Shown here: positions 1 to 8,462 of the stretch, piece after piece
Layout: the number at the start of each line of letters is the position of its first letter
Position numbering within the stretch: position 1 is the stretch's first letter
DNA from: Pantoea cypripedii
GTDB lineage: Bacteria > Pseudomonadota > Gammaproteobacteria > Enterobacterales > Enterobacteriaceae
DNA: 64,000 nucleotides
Assembly (NCBI RefSeq): GCF_011395035.1
Contig: NZ_CP024768.1
Location: 3,826,343-3,890,342 of the forward strand
Direction: 5' to 3'
Position numbers and translations under genes: made by a program
Notes under the pieces: model-generated
What the model was told of the DNA's origin: nothing
Seen by the model: the letters and a program-made list of their open reading frames with translations, nothing else
Database searches by the model: none

Positions 1-366
1 GAGTGCCGTCATCCCGCCCATTGATGCGCCAGCCACGGCAAAGCGATCATCGGCAATCCAGTCATTGGCGCGCAGCGCGGCTTCCAGTAGCGGCACTTCA
101 TCGATGTTTTTTCTCAGGATTTCCCAGAAATGCGTCATCCGGGTTTCCGTATCACCGTTATAACGGGCGCCATGCATGTCTGCATCCGGCATCACCACGC
201 GAAACCCAGCCTGAGCGAGGGCAACCGCAAAGTAGCTGTACACCTCTTTTGACGAGGTGAAGCCATGGTAAAACAGTACGGTCGGTAAACGCGCCTGCCG
301 CTGTCCGGACGGTGCCGCGTGGATGCACTGAATCCCTGCCAGTGTTTCCGTTGCCAGTTCAATCAT
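1..366 (-). CDS. yjfP: YjfP-like esterase, 5' part only (cut by window edge)
   Basis: This is the N-terminal 122 residues of an alpha/beta-hydrolase of the YjfP family, a cytoplasmic carboxylesterase acting on short acyl esters. The ATG at 366-364 gives a protein beginning MIELATETLAG. The oxyanion-hole region FYHGFTSS follows near residue 33, and the nucleophile elbow GASMGG (Ser115) sits right at the window edge. The Asp and His of the triad would lie outside the window. In E. coli yjfP neighbours bsmA; here a chemoreceptor gene separates the two. It is transcribed divergently from that gene. Confidence 0.9.
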   Translation of the reverse strand, partial: MIELATETLAGIQCIHAAPSGQRQARLPTVLFYHGFTSSKEVYSYFAVALAQAGFRVVMPDADMHGARYNGDTETRMTHFWEILRKNIDEVPLLEAALRANDWIADDRFAVAGASMGGMTAL

Positions 367-464
367 GTCGCCTCCGTTGAGAATGATTATCACCTGCTCA
401 CAGTGTAAACCCTGTGCCCTGAAACGCGAGTCACTTCACATTTTCGTGCGAATAATTTCCACCC

Positions 465-491
465 TAAACCTTTTCCCTAAATTGCCGTTGA
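465..491 (+). promoter_or_regulatory. Candidate sigma-28 (FliA) promoter of the chemoreceptor gene
   Basis: TAAACCTT at 465-472, an 11-bp spacer, then GCCGTTGA at 484-491. The enterobacterial FliA consensus is TAAAGTTT-N11-GCCGATAA, so each half matches 6 of 8 with exact spacing. It lies 37 bp before the ATG of the chemoreceptor gene, a class normally in the flagellar regulon. Found by eye; no start-site data. Confidence 0.6.
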
Positions 492-528
492 TCGTGTATC
501 CCCTCATCCATATCAACATAGGTACTTT

Positions 529-2460
529 ATGAAGCGTCTCTCTCTCAGCGCCATGGGCCTCGGAATTAAGCTGTCTGTACTGACGTCTTTAAGCGTAGCC
601 ATCGTGCTGCTGACCCTCACCCTCACCCTGAGCCACAATGCCTCCCGTCAGCTGGAAAACCTGGCGACGGACGACATGCAAAATCAGGTGCAGGGCATCA
701 GTGAAATGGCCAGCATGTTTAATACCACCTTGTCTGCCGAGGTGGCGAATTACACCCGGCTGTTTCAGAGTTTTCTCCCCAAACGCTTCAGCCGCGATGA
801 AAGCGCCCGCGTTCAGGTGGGGGATATCAGCACACCTACCCTGCGTGCCGGTCTGAAGACCCTCAACCTTGACCAGATTGCGGTGGATGATTTTCTTGAT
901 CGTACCAGCGCAGTCTCCACCATCTTCGTGCGTGACGGTGACGATTACGTGCGCATCGCCACCTCGCTGAAGAAAGAAGACGGCCAGCGTGCGATCGGCA
1001 CCAGACTGGATCGCAGCAGTGCGGCCTGGCGCAGCGTGAATCAGGGCGAAGCTTACCGCGGCCTGGCCACCCTGTTTGGTCATCGTTATATCACGCAGTA
1101 TCAGCCGGTCATGGATGAGAGCGGCGCAGTTATTGGCATTCTGTTTGTCGGGGTGCAAATCGACCAACAGTACGCGCTGATGCGCGACAAAGTGCTGGCA
1201 CGCCATCTCGGCGACAGTGGGCATTTCTTTGTGCTAAACGGTGCGCCCGGCACCACCCAGGGGCAATTCTTGTTTGCCAGCCAGCGCGAAGGTAAATTGC
1301 CGCTGTGGGATAGCGCGACGCAGCAACAGCTACTGAGCCAGCCGAAAGGCCTGCTCACGATACAGATGGATGGCGAAACCCGACTGCTGGCCTGGCAACA
1401 GCTGCCGGGCTGGAACTGGATTATCGCCGGTGAAGTCAGCCGTGCCAGCCTGCTGGCCTCTATTACCCAAAGCCGTAACCTGTTTCTCGCCATCGGTCTG
1501 GCGCTGGTCATCCTCTTTGCCTGTGGTTTTATCTGGTACAGCCGCCGAGCCATTACTCGTCCGTTGCATCAGGTGATTCATCTGGCCGAAGAGTATGCAG
1601 CGGGTAATTTGCAGGCGCACCTCGACTCCACGCGTCATGATGAAATCGGCCAACTGGTGGTGGCGATCAACGGTATTGGTGATGGTCTGGCGCAGATCGT
1701 CGGCCAGGTACGCCAGACAGCGCAACAAATCAGCCAGGGCACCGACAGCATCGCCGCCAGCAGCCAGAACATCAGCGCGCAAATTGGCCGCCAGGCCAGC
1801 AGCGTCGAGCAAACCTCGGCCAGCATGGAGCAATTTGGTGCCACCGTGGCGCAAACCGCCGCTAACGTGCGTCAGGCACTGGCGCGGGTGAGTGAGGCAG
1901 ACCAAACCGTGGCCCGGAGTGGCGAGACCGTATCGCGTTCGGTCAGCACCATGGCGGAAATTCGCGTCGCCTCGCAGAGCATTGCCGACATCACCCATGT
2001 GATTGAATCCATTGCTTTCCAGACCAATATCCTGGCGCTGAACGCGGCGGTCGAAGCGGCGCGGGCGGGCGAGCACGGTAAAGGTTTTGCGGTGGTGGCC
2101 GCGGAAGTCCGTGCTCTGGCGCAGCGCAGTGCCCAGGCGGCAAAAGAGATCGACGGGTTGATCGCCAGCTCAATCAGCAAAGTCGCGCAAGGGCATAATC
2201 TGTCTGAGCAGACACGCGATGCCATGAACCACATTGTCGAACATATCGCGCAGGTCAAAACCCTGATGGGCGAAATCAATATCGCCGCGCAGGAACAGGC
2301 ATCGGGCATTGGTCAGGTGAACCTGGCAATGAACCACATCAGCCAGGCCACCCATCAGAGCAGTGATTTAGTCACGGAATCTGAGGCTGCGGCCCAGGGC
2401 CTGAGTCAGCAGGGACATCATCTGGCCGAACTGGTGAGTATTTTTCATCTTAAGTCCTGA
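529..2460 (+). CDS. Methyl-accepting chemotaxis protein with Cache-type sensor
   Basis: A 643-residue inner-membrane chemoreceptor. The first membrane segment is about residues 12-35. A long periplasmic Cache-type (Cache_3-Cache_2-like) ligand domain runs to about 313, and the second membrane segment covers about 315-336. A HAMP linker is at about 337-390. The cytoplasmic signalling coiled coil carries the signature hairpin tip IAFQTNILALNAAVEAARAG near residue 495-515, where it would contact CheW and CheA. The C-terminus ends in IFHLKS and lacks a CheR/CheB-tethering NWETF-type pentapeptide, so it is probably a minor receptor. The ligand cannot be told from sequence. The gene sits between yjfP and bsmA, which are adjacent in E. 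coli, so it is a lineage-specific insertion. Confidence 0.93.
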   Translation: MKRLSLSAMGLGIKLSVLTSLSVAIVLLTLTLTLSHNASRQLENLATDDMQNQVQGISEMASMFNTTLSAEVANYTRLFQSFLPKRFSRDESARVQVGDISTPTLRAGLKTLNLDQIAVDDFLDRTSAVSTIFVRDGDDYVRIATSLKKEDGQRAIGTRLDRSSAAWRSVNQGEAYRGLATLFGHRYITQYQPVMDESGAVIGILFVGVQIDQQYALMRDKVLARHLGDSGHFFVLNGAPGTTQGQFLFASQREGKLPLWDSATQQQLLSQPKGLLTIQMDGETRLLAWQQLPGWNWIIAGEVSRASLLASITQSRNLFLAIGLALVILFACGFIWYSRRAITRPLHQVIHLAEEYAAGNLQAHLDSTRHDEIGQLVVAINGIGDGLAQIVGQVRQTAQQISQGTDSIAASSQNISAQIGRQASSVEQTSASMEQFGATVAQTAANVRQALARVSEADQTVARSGETVSRSVSTMAEIRVASQSIADITHVIESIAFQTNILALNAAVEAARAGEHGKGFAVVAAEVRALAQRSAQAAKEIDGLIASSISKVAQGHNLSEQTRDAMNHIVEHIAQVKTLMGEINIAAQEQASGIGQVNLAMNHISQATHQSSDLVTESEAAAQGLSQQGHHLAELVSIFHLKS

Positions 2461-2467
2461 TGCAGCA

Positions 2468-2501
2468 GGGGAAGATGGCATACACTTGAGCCATCTTCCC
2501 C
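2468..2501. terminator. Perfect 12-bp hairpin between chemoreceptor gene and bsmA
   Basis: GGGGAAGATGGC at 2468-2479 is repeated inverted at 2490-2501 around a 10-nt loop. It begins 7 bp after the chemoreceptor stop and ends 14 bp before the bsmA start. There is no T-tract, so it may be a weak terminator, a 3'-end stabiliser, or a structure in the bsmA leader. Confidence 0.5.
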
Positions 2502-2515
2502 GAACCGGAGTTGCC

Positions 2516-2842
2516 ATGCGTGTTTCGTTATTTCTCGCGCTGAGCCTGCTGTTAAGCGGCTGCTCGGCACTCACACCGACGCCCCAGGCCCCGCCACCAC
2601 CCACGGCACATGCCCAGGAAATTAACCGGGCGCAGAGCTACGGCTTACGCAAACTCGGCACCATCAGCGTCCAGGTGCGGGGTTCACCGGATGATGCAGA
2701 GCGCGCTATCGCCGCGCGGGCTAATCAGCTGGGTGCCACCTATTACCAGGTTTTATTGATTGATGAAACGGTGATGCCGGGTTTCTGGTACTCCACTGCG
2801 GTGCTTTATGCTGCCTCAACCGGCAGTGGCGCGCAGCAGTAG
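2516..2842 (+). CDS. bsmA: BsmA-like lipoprotein (DUF1471/YhcN family)
   Basis: A 108-residue small lipoprotein. The ATG at 2516 is chosen because the product then opens with a lipoprotein signal ending in the lipobox LLSGC (Cys16), and GGAG lies 8 bp upstream; an in-frame earlier start would bury the signal. A Pro-rich linker leads into a DUF1471 fold (LGTISVQVRG, then RANQLGATYYQVL). BsmA (YjfO) of E. coli affects biofilm and peroxide/acid stress; the mechanism is unknown. Its 3' end overlaps the convergent aidB gene by 27 bp. The window contains three further DUF1471 genes near 31.5-32.5 kb. Confidence 0.85.
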   Translation: MRVSLFLALSLLLSGCSALTPTPQAPPPPTAHAQEINRAQSYGLRKLGTISVQVRGSPDDAERAIAARANQLGATYYQVLLIDETVMPGFWYSTAVLYAASTGSGAQQ

Positions 2843-4444
2843 CCGTGAGCTGAGATCATGGCTTAATAGCGGCTTGCCGCGCGTATCAAGGAACTGCTGA
2901 CACCAGCCATCGGCCAGCGGCGGTTCCGCCACTTTCAGCAGGATTGCCGCCGTTGCCAGCTGCAACAGATCATGAGTCACCGCACGCGCCTGCGCTTCCT
3001 GTACGTTACCGAGACGCAGGCGCAGCTGCCGCCAGCGGCGGTCAAAATGACGATTGCACCCTTTCACCGCTTCCAGCTCGTCATTCAGCATCGCCAGCGT
3101 ATCCGATTGCCGGTTCAGCACCCGCAACACATCCAGGCACATCACGTTACCGGAGCCTTCCCAGATGCTGTTGACCGGCATCTCACGATACAGCCGTGGC
3201 AACTCGCTCTCCTCGCAATAACCCATGCCACCCAGCACCTCCATCGCTTCGGCGACAAACGGCATTCCGGCCTGGCAAATCACATATTTGGCGGCAGGGG
3301 TGAAGAGACGGGCATAGAGACGTTCATGCTCGCTGGCGGGGGTTGACCAGGCGCGCGCCAGACGCAGTAGCATCGCGGTTTGCCCCTCCAGCTGTAGCGC
3401 CTGCTGGGCCAGCACCGCGCGCATCAGCGGCTGGTCGCTGAGGTTTTTACCCATCACCTGACGCTGCTGCGCATGGTGCAGGGCAATGGAGAATGCACGC
3501 CGCATCAGACCGTGGCTGCCAAGTGCACAATCGAAACGCGTCATACTGCCCATTTTCAGGATCAGTCGCACACCTTCACCCTCTTCCCCCAGCAGCCAGC
3601 CGATTGCATCCTGAAACTCCACTTCGCAGCTGGCGTTGGAGCGATTGCCAAGCTTGTCTTTAAGGCGTTCCAGCCGGATAGCATTGCGTTCGCCATCCGG
3701 CAACAGGCGTGGCAGGAAAAAGCAGCTCAGGCCGCCCGAGGTCTGCGCCAGGATCAGATGCGCATCGCTTTGCGGCACCGAGAAAAACCATTTATGACCG
3801 ACGATGCGATAAGCCTCTCCGGGTCCGCGTCCACCTAATGGCTCCGCGCGCGTGCTGTTGCTCAGCACATCAGTGCCGCCCTGCTTTTCGGTCATCCCCA
3901 TGCCAATCAGTAAACCCCGTTTCTTATTACCGGGTTGATGATGCGCATCGTAGCGGTCACTCAGCAACGCATCGTGCCAGTCAAGCCAGGGTTCCGGCAG
4001 GTGATTTTGTAGCAGCGGGATGGCGGCGTGCGTCATGGTGACAGGACAAAGCGACCCCGCTTCCACCTGCGCGTGCAGGATAAAGCGGGCCGCACGAGCC
4101 ACCATCGCGTTGGGCTGAACATCGGGTTGCCAGCTGAGATTGTGCAGGCGGCTGGCACATAAGCCCTGCATCAGCAGATGCCACGCGGGATGAAAACGCA
4201 CCTCATCCAGCCGTTCGCCACGCGCGTCATAGCGCAACAATTCCGGTGGCTGGGCATTGGCCAGTCGTCCCAGTTCGAGAGATTCGGCGCTGCCGAGTTG
4301 CAGCCCGACGGAAGCCAGCCACTCACGATCCCAACTGGCACCTTCACGCACGACGGCTTCGCATAAAGCAAGATCGCGGGTAAACAGGTTGCTGTTACTG
4401 AGCGGCTGAGGCTGATTGAAAACGCTGTGGGTTGACCAGGTCAT
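2816..4444 (-). CDS. aidB: AidB, acyl-CoA-dehydrogenase-like alkylation-response protein
   Basis: A 542-residue flavoprotein homologous to E. coli AidB (541 aa), a member of the Ada alkylation response. It has the acyl-CoA-dehydrogenase architecture: N-terminal helical domain, middle beta domain (KWFFSVPQSDAHLI) and C-terminal helical FAD domain (MTRFDCALGSHGLMRRAF). A basic C-terminal extension from about residue 440 binds DNA in the E. coli protein. It starts MTWSTHSVFNQPQPL. It runs convergent with bsmA and lies downstream of rlmB; the E. coli yjfI-yjfC genes that separate rlmB from aidB are absent here. I did not find a convincing Ada box in the 83-bp upstream gap. Confidence 0.93.
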   Translation of the reverse strand: MTWSTHSVFNQPQPLSNSNLFTRDLALCEAVVREGASWDREWLASVGLQLGSAESLELGRLANAQPPELLRYDARGERLDEVRFHPAWHLLMQGLCASRLHNLSWQPDVQPNAMVARAARFILHAQVEAGSLCPVTMTHAAIPLLQNHLPEPWLDWHDALLSDRYDAHHQPGNKKRGLLIGMGMTEKQGGTDVLSNSTRAEPLGGRGPGEAYRIVGHKWFFSVPQSDAHLILAQTSGGLSCFFLPRLLPDGERNAIRLERLKDKLGNRSNASCEVEFQDAIGWLLGEEGEGVRLILKMGSMTRFDCALGSHGLMRRAFSIALHHAQQRQVMGKNLSDQPLMRAVLAQQALQLEGQTAMLLRLARAWSTPASEHERLYARLFTPAAKYVICQAGMPFVAEAMEVLGGMGYCEESELPRLYREMPVNSIWEGSGNVMCLDVLRVLNRQSDTLAMLNDELEAVKGCNRHFDRRWRQLRLRLGNVQEAQARAVTHDLLQLATAAILLKVAEPPLADGWCQQFLDTRGKPLLSHDLSSRLLLRATAG

Positions 4445-4527
4445 AACGTCCCCTTACTTGGCTAACAGCCTAAGTATGGGGGTGATATGCAGTTATGCCT
4501 GGTACAAAAACTAATTTGCGGAGGGGA

Positions 4528-5262
4528 TCACGCCTGGCGCTGACGCACGGCTTCGAACAGGCAAATACCGGTTGCCACGGAAACGTTCAGGGAAGAGACG
4601 CTGCCCGCCATCGGGATGCTGATCAATTCATCGCAATGCTCACGCGTCAGACGGCGCATACCCTCGCCTTCCGCACCCATCACCAGCGCCAGTGAGCCCG
4701 GCAGCTTGCTCTGGTACAAAGTATGATCGGCTTCACCCGCCGTACCGACGATCCAGATGTTGTACTCCTGCAGCAAACGCATGGTGCGCGCCAGGTTAGT
4801 CACACGGATCAGCGGAACGTTTTCTGCGGCCCCACTGGCCACTTTTTTCGCCGTGGCATTCAGCTGTGCGGAACGATCTTTCGGGACGATCACCGCATGT
4901 ACGCCAGCCGCATCGGCGCTGCGCAGGCAGGCTCCGAGGTTATGCGGATCGGTAACGCCATCGAGGATCAACAGGAACGGATTTTCCAGCGATTCCAGCA
5001 GATCCGGCAGATCGCCTTCCTGATAATTTTTACCCGGCTTCACGCGTGCCACGATCCCCTGATGCACACCGCCTTCCACCTGGCTATCCAGCCACTGGCG
5101 ATTGGCCAGCTGAATCACAATTCCCTGAGCTTCCAGTGCGGCGATCAGCGGTTGCAGGCGACGATCATCACGGCCTTTGAGGATAAAGACTTCCTGAAAA
5201 CGCTGAGGATCGCGTTCCAGCAGGGCCTGCACGGCATGGATACCAAAAATTATTTCACTCAT
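4528..5262 (-). CDS. rlmB: 23S rRNA (guanosine-2251-2'-O)-methyltransferase RlmB
   Basis: A 244-residue SPOUT methyltransferase that methylates the 2'-O of G2251 in the peptidyl-transferase P loop of 23S rRNA, using S-adenosylmethionine. The ATG at 5262 gives MSEIIFGIHAVQALLE as in E. coli; an in-frame upstream extension exists but has no family support. The N-terminal L30e-like RNA-binding region is followed by SPOUT motifs NLGACLRSADAAGV (motif 1), VMGAEGEGMRRLT (motif 2) and SVSSLNVSVATGICLFEA (motif 3, knotted site). It is the last gene of an nsrR-rnr-rlmB transcription unit and is separated from rnr by a REP pair. Confidence 0.96.
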   Translation of the reverse strand: MSEIIFGIHAVQALLERDPQRFQEVFILKGRDDRRLQPLIAALEAQGIVIQLANRQWLDSQVEGGVHQGIVARVKPGKNYQEGDLPDLLESLENPFLLILDGVTDPHNLGACLRSADAAGVHAVIVPKDRSAQLNATAKKVASGAAENVPLIRVTNLARTMRLLQEYNIWIVGTAGEADHTLYQSKLPGSLALVMGAEGEGMRRLTREHCDELISIPMAGSVSSLNVSVATGICLFEAVRQRQA

Positions 5263-5289
5263 TACTTTGCTCAAGGTTGGATGTCGGAC

Positions 5290-5348
5290 GTAGCGGCGCA
5301 ATTTATTGCGCGTTGGTTAAAAACCCGCGCGATAAATCGCGCCGCTAC
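5290..5348. repeat. Pair of inverted REP palindromes (tail-to-tail BIME)
   Basis: A GTAG head at 5290-5293 is followed by a palindrome with loop ATTTAT. After a 14-bp spacer comes a second palindrome whose complementary head, CTAC, is at 5345-5348. The outer 11 bp (CGTAGCGGCGC / GCGCCGCTACG, 5289-5299 and 5339-5349) pair perfectly. It lies between rnr and rlmB within a transcription unit. The last 24 bp recur exactly at 63317-63340. Confidence 0.8.
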
Positions 5349-5372
5349 GGTTGGTGCCTTAGCGAAACATCA

Positions 5373-7811
5373 TCAGGCTTCGCTGGTTTTCTTCTTCGCC
5401 GCACGCTTAGCCTTCGTGGCGGCGGCGATTTTACGGGTTTTTTCGGAGACTTTTTTGCTTTTTTTCTCAGCTTTCGCTTTAGCAGGTTTTTTCTGCTCAC
5501 TGCGGAAAGCGGCGTCCGGCTCGAAATTCACATTTTTACCGGCATCGCGGCGGCGTTTCGCCGGGGCTTTTCCGCCGCGCTTCTCACGTTCACGCGCGGT
5601 TTTACCCTCACCACGCGGTACACGCTTGCTGGAAATCAGCGCAAAGTCGATTTTGCGTTCATCCATGTGCACCGCTTCAACCCGCACTTCAACGGCATCG
5701 CCCAGGCGATAGGTTCGTCCGCCGGATTCACCGATCAGACGCTGCCCGACCGGATCGAAGCGGTAGTAATCATTGTCCAGCGAGGAAACATGCACCAGAC
5801 CATCGATAAACAGATCGTTCAGACGCACGAAGAAACCAAAACCGGTAACGCTGGAGATCACACCGTTAAAGACGTTACCCACCTGATCCTGCATAAAGTC
5901 GCATTTCAGCCAGTCAGCAACGTCACGCGTGGCCTCGTCGGCACGACGTTCGGTCATGGAGCAATGCTGGCCGAGTTGCAGCATCTGCTGCATATCATAG
6001 TGGTAACCGCCGGTCGCCGTGGTGTTACCTTTCTCCTCACCCTGCTCTTTCGCCAGCAGATATTTGATGGCGCGATGCAGCAGCAGGTCCGGGTAGCGGC
6101 GAATCGGTGACGTAAAGTGTGCATACGACGCCAGCGCCAGACCAAAGTGACCACGGTTTTCCGGATCGTACACCGCCTGCTTCATTGAACGCAGCAGCAT
6201 GGTTTGCAGCATTTCTGCATCCGGGCGATCGGCGATCTGCGTCAGCAGTTCAGCATAATCAATCGGCTGAGGCTTGCTGCCACCCGGCAGGCTCAGACCC
6301 AGCTCGTTCAGTACGGTACGGAAGCTGGTGATGCTGTCATCACTCGGGCGATCGTGATCGCGGAACAGAGCCGGTTCTTCGTTCTTCTCAACAAAACGCG
6401 CTGACGCGATGTTGGCGAGGATCATGCACTCTTCGATCAGCTTATGGGCATCGTTACGCACCGTGCGCTCAACGCGCTCAATACGACGATCGGCATTGAA
6501 GATGAATTTAGCTTCTTCGGTTTCGAATGAAATGCCGCCACGCTGCTCACGCGACTTTTCCAGTACCTGATACATGCGGTGCAACTCTTCAAGGTGCTTA
6601 ACCAGCGGCGCGTATTGTTCACGCAGCTCCGGGTTGCCTTGCAGGATGTTCCACACTTTGGTGTAGGTCAGGCGCGCGTGTGAATTCATCACCGCTTCAT
6701 AATGTTTGTAGCCCGTCAGTTTACCGGTGGGCGAGATGGTCATTTCGCACACCATACACAGGCGATCAACCTGCGGATTCAGTGAGCAGAGGCCATTCGA
6801 CAGCACTTCCGGCAGCATCGGTACCACCTGCGACGGGAAATAAACCGAGGTGCCGCGCTGGTGCGCTTCGTTGTCCAGAGCGGTACCCGGACGCACGTAA
6901 TAGCTGACGTCGGCAATCGCCACCCATAAACGCCAGCCTCCGCCGCGTTTTTTCTCACAGTAGACCGCATCGTCAAAGTCACGCGCGTCCTCACCATCAA
7001 TGGTGACTAACGGCAGCTGACGCAGATCGACACGACCTTTCTTCGCGGCTTCCGGCACTTCTTCTTTCAGTTTGGCGATCTGTTTTTCGACTTCTTCCGG
7101 CCAGACGTGGGGAATTTCATGGGTACGCAGCGCCATATCGACAGCCAGACCGGTGCCCATGTTGTCGCCCAGCACTTCCGTGACTTTGCCTAGCGCTTTG
7201 GTACGACGCGTCGGGCGCTGGGTGATCTCCACCACCACCACCGAACCCATACGCGCATCCAGCGTCTGATCCTGTGGGATGAGGATATCGAAGCTCAGAC
7301 GACTGTCGTCCGGCACCACAAAACCCGTACCCGCATCGGTAAAGTAACGACCAACAATCTGGCTGTTACGCGGCTCCAGCACACGTACTACGCGCGCCTC
7401 GCGGCGGCCTTTGCGATCCGCACCACCGGGCTGTGCCAGGATCACGTCACCGTGCAGGCACAATTTCAACTGTTCGGCAGAGAGATAGAAATCATCCTTC
7501 TGCCCTTCGACGCGCAGAAAACCATAACCATCCCGATGACCAATCACTTTGCCACGCAGCAAATCCAGGCGCTCAGGCAGGGCATAGCACTGACGGCGGG
7601 TAAATATCAGCTGCCCATCACGCTCCATGGCACGCAGGCGGCGGCGCAGCGCTTCCAGCTGCTCCTCACTGCTGATATTGAGTTCCTGGGCGATGTCATC
7701 GCGGCTGGCAGGCTTTTCGCGCTTCTCTAATAGCGCCAGAATAAACTCCCGACTGGGGATCGGGTTTTCATATTTTTCAGCTTCTCTTTCCTGAAAAGGG
7801 TCTTTTGACAT
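5373..7811 (-). CDS. rnr: Ribonuclease R
   Basis: An 812-residue RNB-family 3'-5' exoribonuclease (E. coli 813 aa) that degrades structured RNA and acts in rRNA quality control and trans-translation. The ATG at 7811 follows GGAGGA and gives MSKDPFQEREAEKYENPI; a longer reading runs back into nsrR and is not real. Order: N-terminal helix-turn-helix, two cold-shock domains, the RNB domain with metal-binding IDGEDARDFDD (Asp272, 278, 280, 281), an S1 domain (VISSVTGFGFFVRL), and a Lys-rich tail from about residue 735 that in E. coli helps unwind duplexes and controls stability. It is cotranscribed with nsrR (16-bp gap) and rlmB. Confidence 0.97.
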   Translation of the reverse strand: MSKDPFQEREAEKYENPIPSREFILALLEKREKPASRDDIAQELNISSEEQLEALRRRLRAMERDGQLIFTRRQCYALPERLDLLRGKVIGHRDGYGFLRVEGQKDDFYLSAEQLKLCLHGDVILAQPGGADRKGRREARVVRVLEPRNSQIVGRYFTDAGTGFVVPDDSRLSFDILIPQDQTLDARMGSVVVVEITQRPTRRTKALGKVTEVLGDNMGTGLAVDMALRTHEIPHVWPEEVEKQIAKLKEEVPEAAKKGRVDLRQLPLVTIDGEDARDFDDAVYCEKKRGGGWRLWVAIADVSYYVRPGTALDNEAHQRGTSVYFPSQVVPMLPEVLSNGLCSLNPQVDRLCMVCEMTISPTGKLTGYKHYEAVMNSHARLTYTKVWNILQGNPELREQYAPLVKHLEELHRMYQVLEKSREQRGGISFETEEAKFIFNADRRIERVERTVRNDAHKLIEECMILANIASARFVEKNEEPALFRDHDRPSDDSITSFRTVLNELGLSLPGGSKPQPIDYAELLTQIADRPDAEMLQTMLLRSMKQAVYDPENRGHFGLALASYAHFTSPIRRYPDLLLHRAIKYLLAKEQGEEKGNTTATGGYHYDMQQMLQLGQHCSMTERRADEATRDVADWLKCDFMQDQVGNVFNGVISSVTGFGFFVRLNDLFIDGLVHVSSLDNDYYRFDPVGQRLIGESGGRTYRLGDAVEVRVEAVHMDERKIDFALISSKRVPRGEGKTAREREKRGGKAPAKRRRDAGKNVNFEPDAAFRSEQKKPAKAKAEKKSKKVSEKTRKIAAATKAKRAAKKKTSEA

Positions 7812-7827
7812 TACGGTTCCTCCGATG

Positions 7828-8271
7828 TCATTTTTGATGGATTGCCACCGGCGGTTCGGACAATAAGATTTGGTACAGTGGTTCGTTGTCTTTGATGAGA
7901 TCGGCCAGCGTGTAATTATCCAGTTCATCAAGAAATAACTGGACCGCATTGTTCAACGCTTTGCGCAAGCGACAGGCTGGCGTAATGCTGCATTCACCAC
8001 AGTTAACGAGCTGTAGTGGCTCCATTTTCCTGACAACGTCGCCAATGACAATTTTTTCCGGGGCCATGCCTAAACGAATTCCGCCGTTTTTACCGCGTGT
8101 TGCGGCCACAAAACCGGCCCGGCTCAGTTGGTTGATGATTTTCACCATGTGATTACGCGACACCCCATAGGTATCGGTCACTTCAGTAATGTTGGTCTGC
8201 TTACCCTCGGGCAAAGTGGCCATATATATCAAGGCGCGCAGACCGTAATCAGTAAAACTTGTAAGCTGCAC
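7828..8271 (-). CDS. nsrR: NsrR, nitric-oxide-sensing Rrf2 repressor
   Basis: A 147-residue Rrf2-family repressor that holds an iron-sulfur cluster destroyed by nitric oxide, releasing genes such as hmp. The start is GTG (8271-8269) preceded by GAGG; the sequence MQLTSFTDYGLRALIYMA is the classic N-terminus. The winged-helix DNA reader is NHMVKIINQLSRAG with wing TRGKNGGIRL. Cluster cysteines are Cys91, Cys94 and Cys100 in NCGECSITPAC. In E. coli the same cysteines are 91, 96 and 102, so the first loop is two residues shorter here. The C-terminal tail is a few residues longer than in E. coli. It is the first gene of nsrR-rnr-rlmB. Confidence 0.95.
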   Translation of the reverse strand: MQLTSFTDYGLRALIYMATLPEGKQTNITEVTDTYGVSRNHMVKIINQLSRAGFVAATRGKNGGIRLGMAPEKIVIGDVVRKMEPLQLVNCGECSITPACRLRKALNNAVQLFLDELDNYTLADLIKDNEPLYQILLSEPPVAIHQK

Positions 8272-8424
8272 ATGTACCTCAGTGAATCATCGGGTGTTAT
8301 TTTTATATGCCGACTGGCGTTGTGTTTAATTATGATGATAAACCAGTGCGTGAAGGCCGGTGCGTTTTTTTCAGGCAACTCTTGATATTTGCAAGAAAAA
8401 ATATTGTGAGCGGAGTCAAAGTGC

Positions 8425-8456
8425 AGATAAACAGAGGCCGGACAGAGTCCGGCCAG
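8425..8456 (-). terminator. Terminator-like hairpin after purA
   Basis: GGCCGGAC at 8436-8443 pairs with GTCCGGCC at 8447-8454 across a 3-nt loop. Read on the minus strand it is followed by TCTGTTTAT, a weak T-rich tail. It sits just after the purA stop and separates purA from nsrR. Confidence 0.65.
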
Positions 8457-8462
8457 AGGGGA

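Noticed and set aside
589..1224. Long antisense reading frames inside the chemoreceptor gene (also inside rnr, accC, panF, hflK and yhdP)
   Set aside because: Shadow frames of well-conserved genes at high GC third positions; they have no own family, and the sense proteins are clear.
4445..4527. Ada box upstream of aidB
   Set aside because: A GCAAA occurs but without the AAT at the right distance; not convincing.
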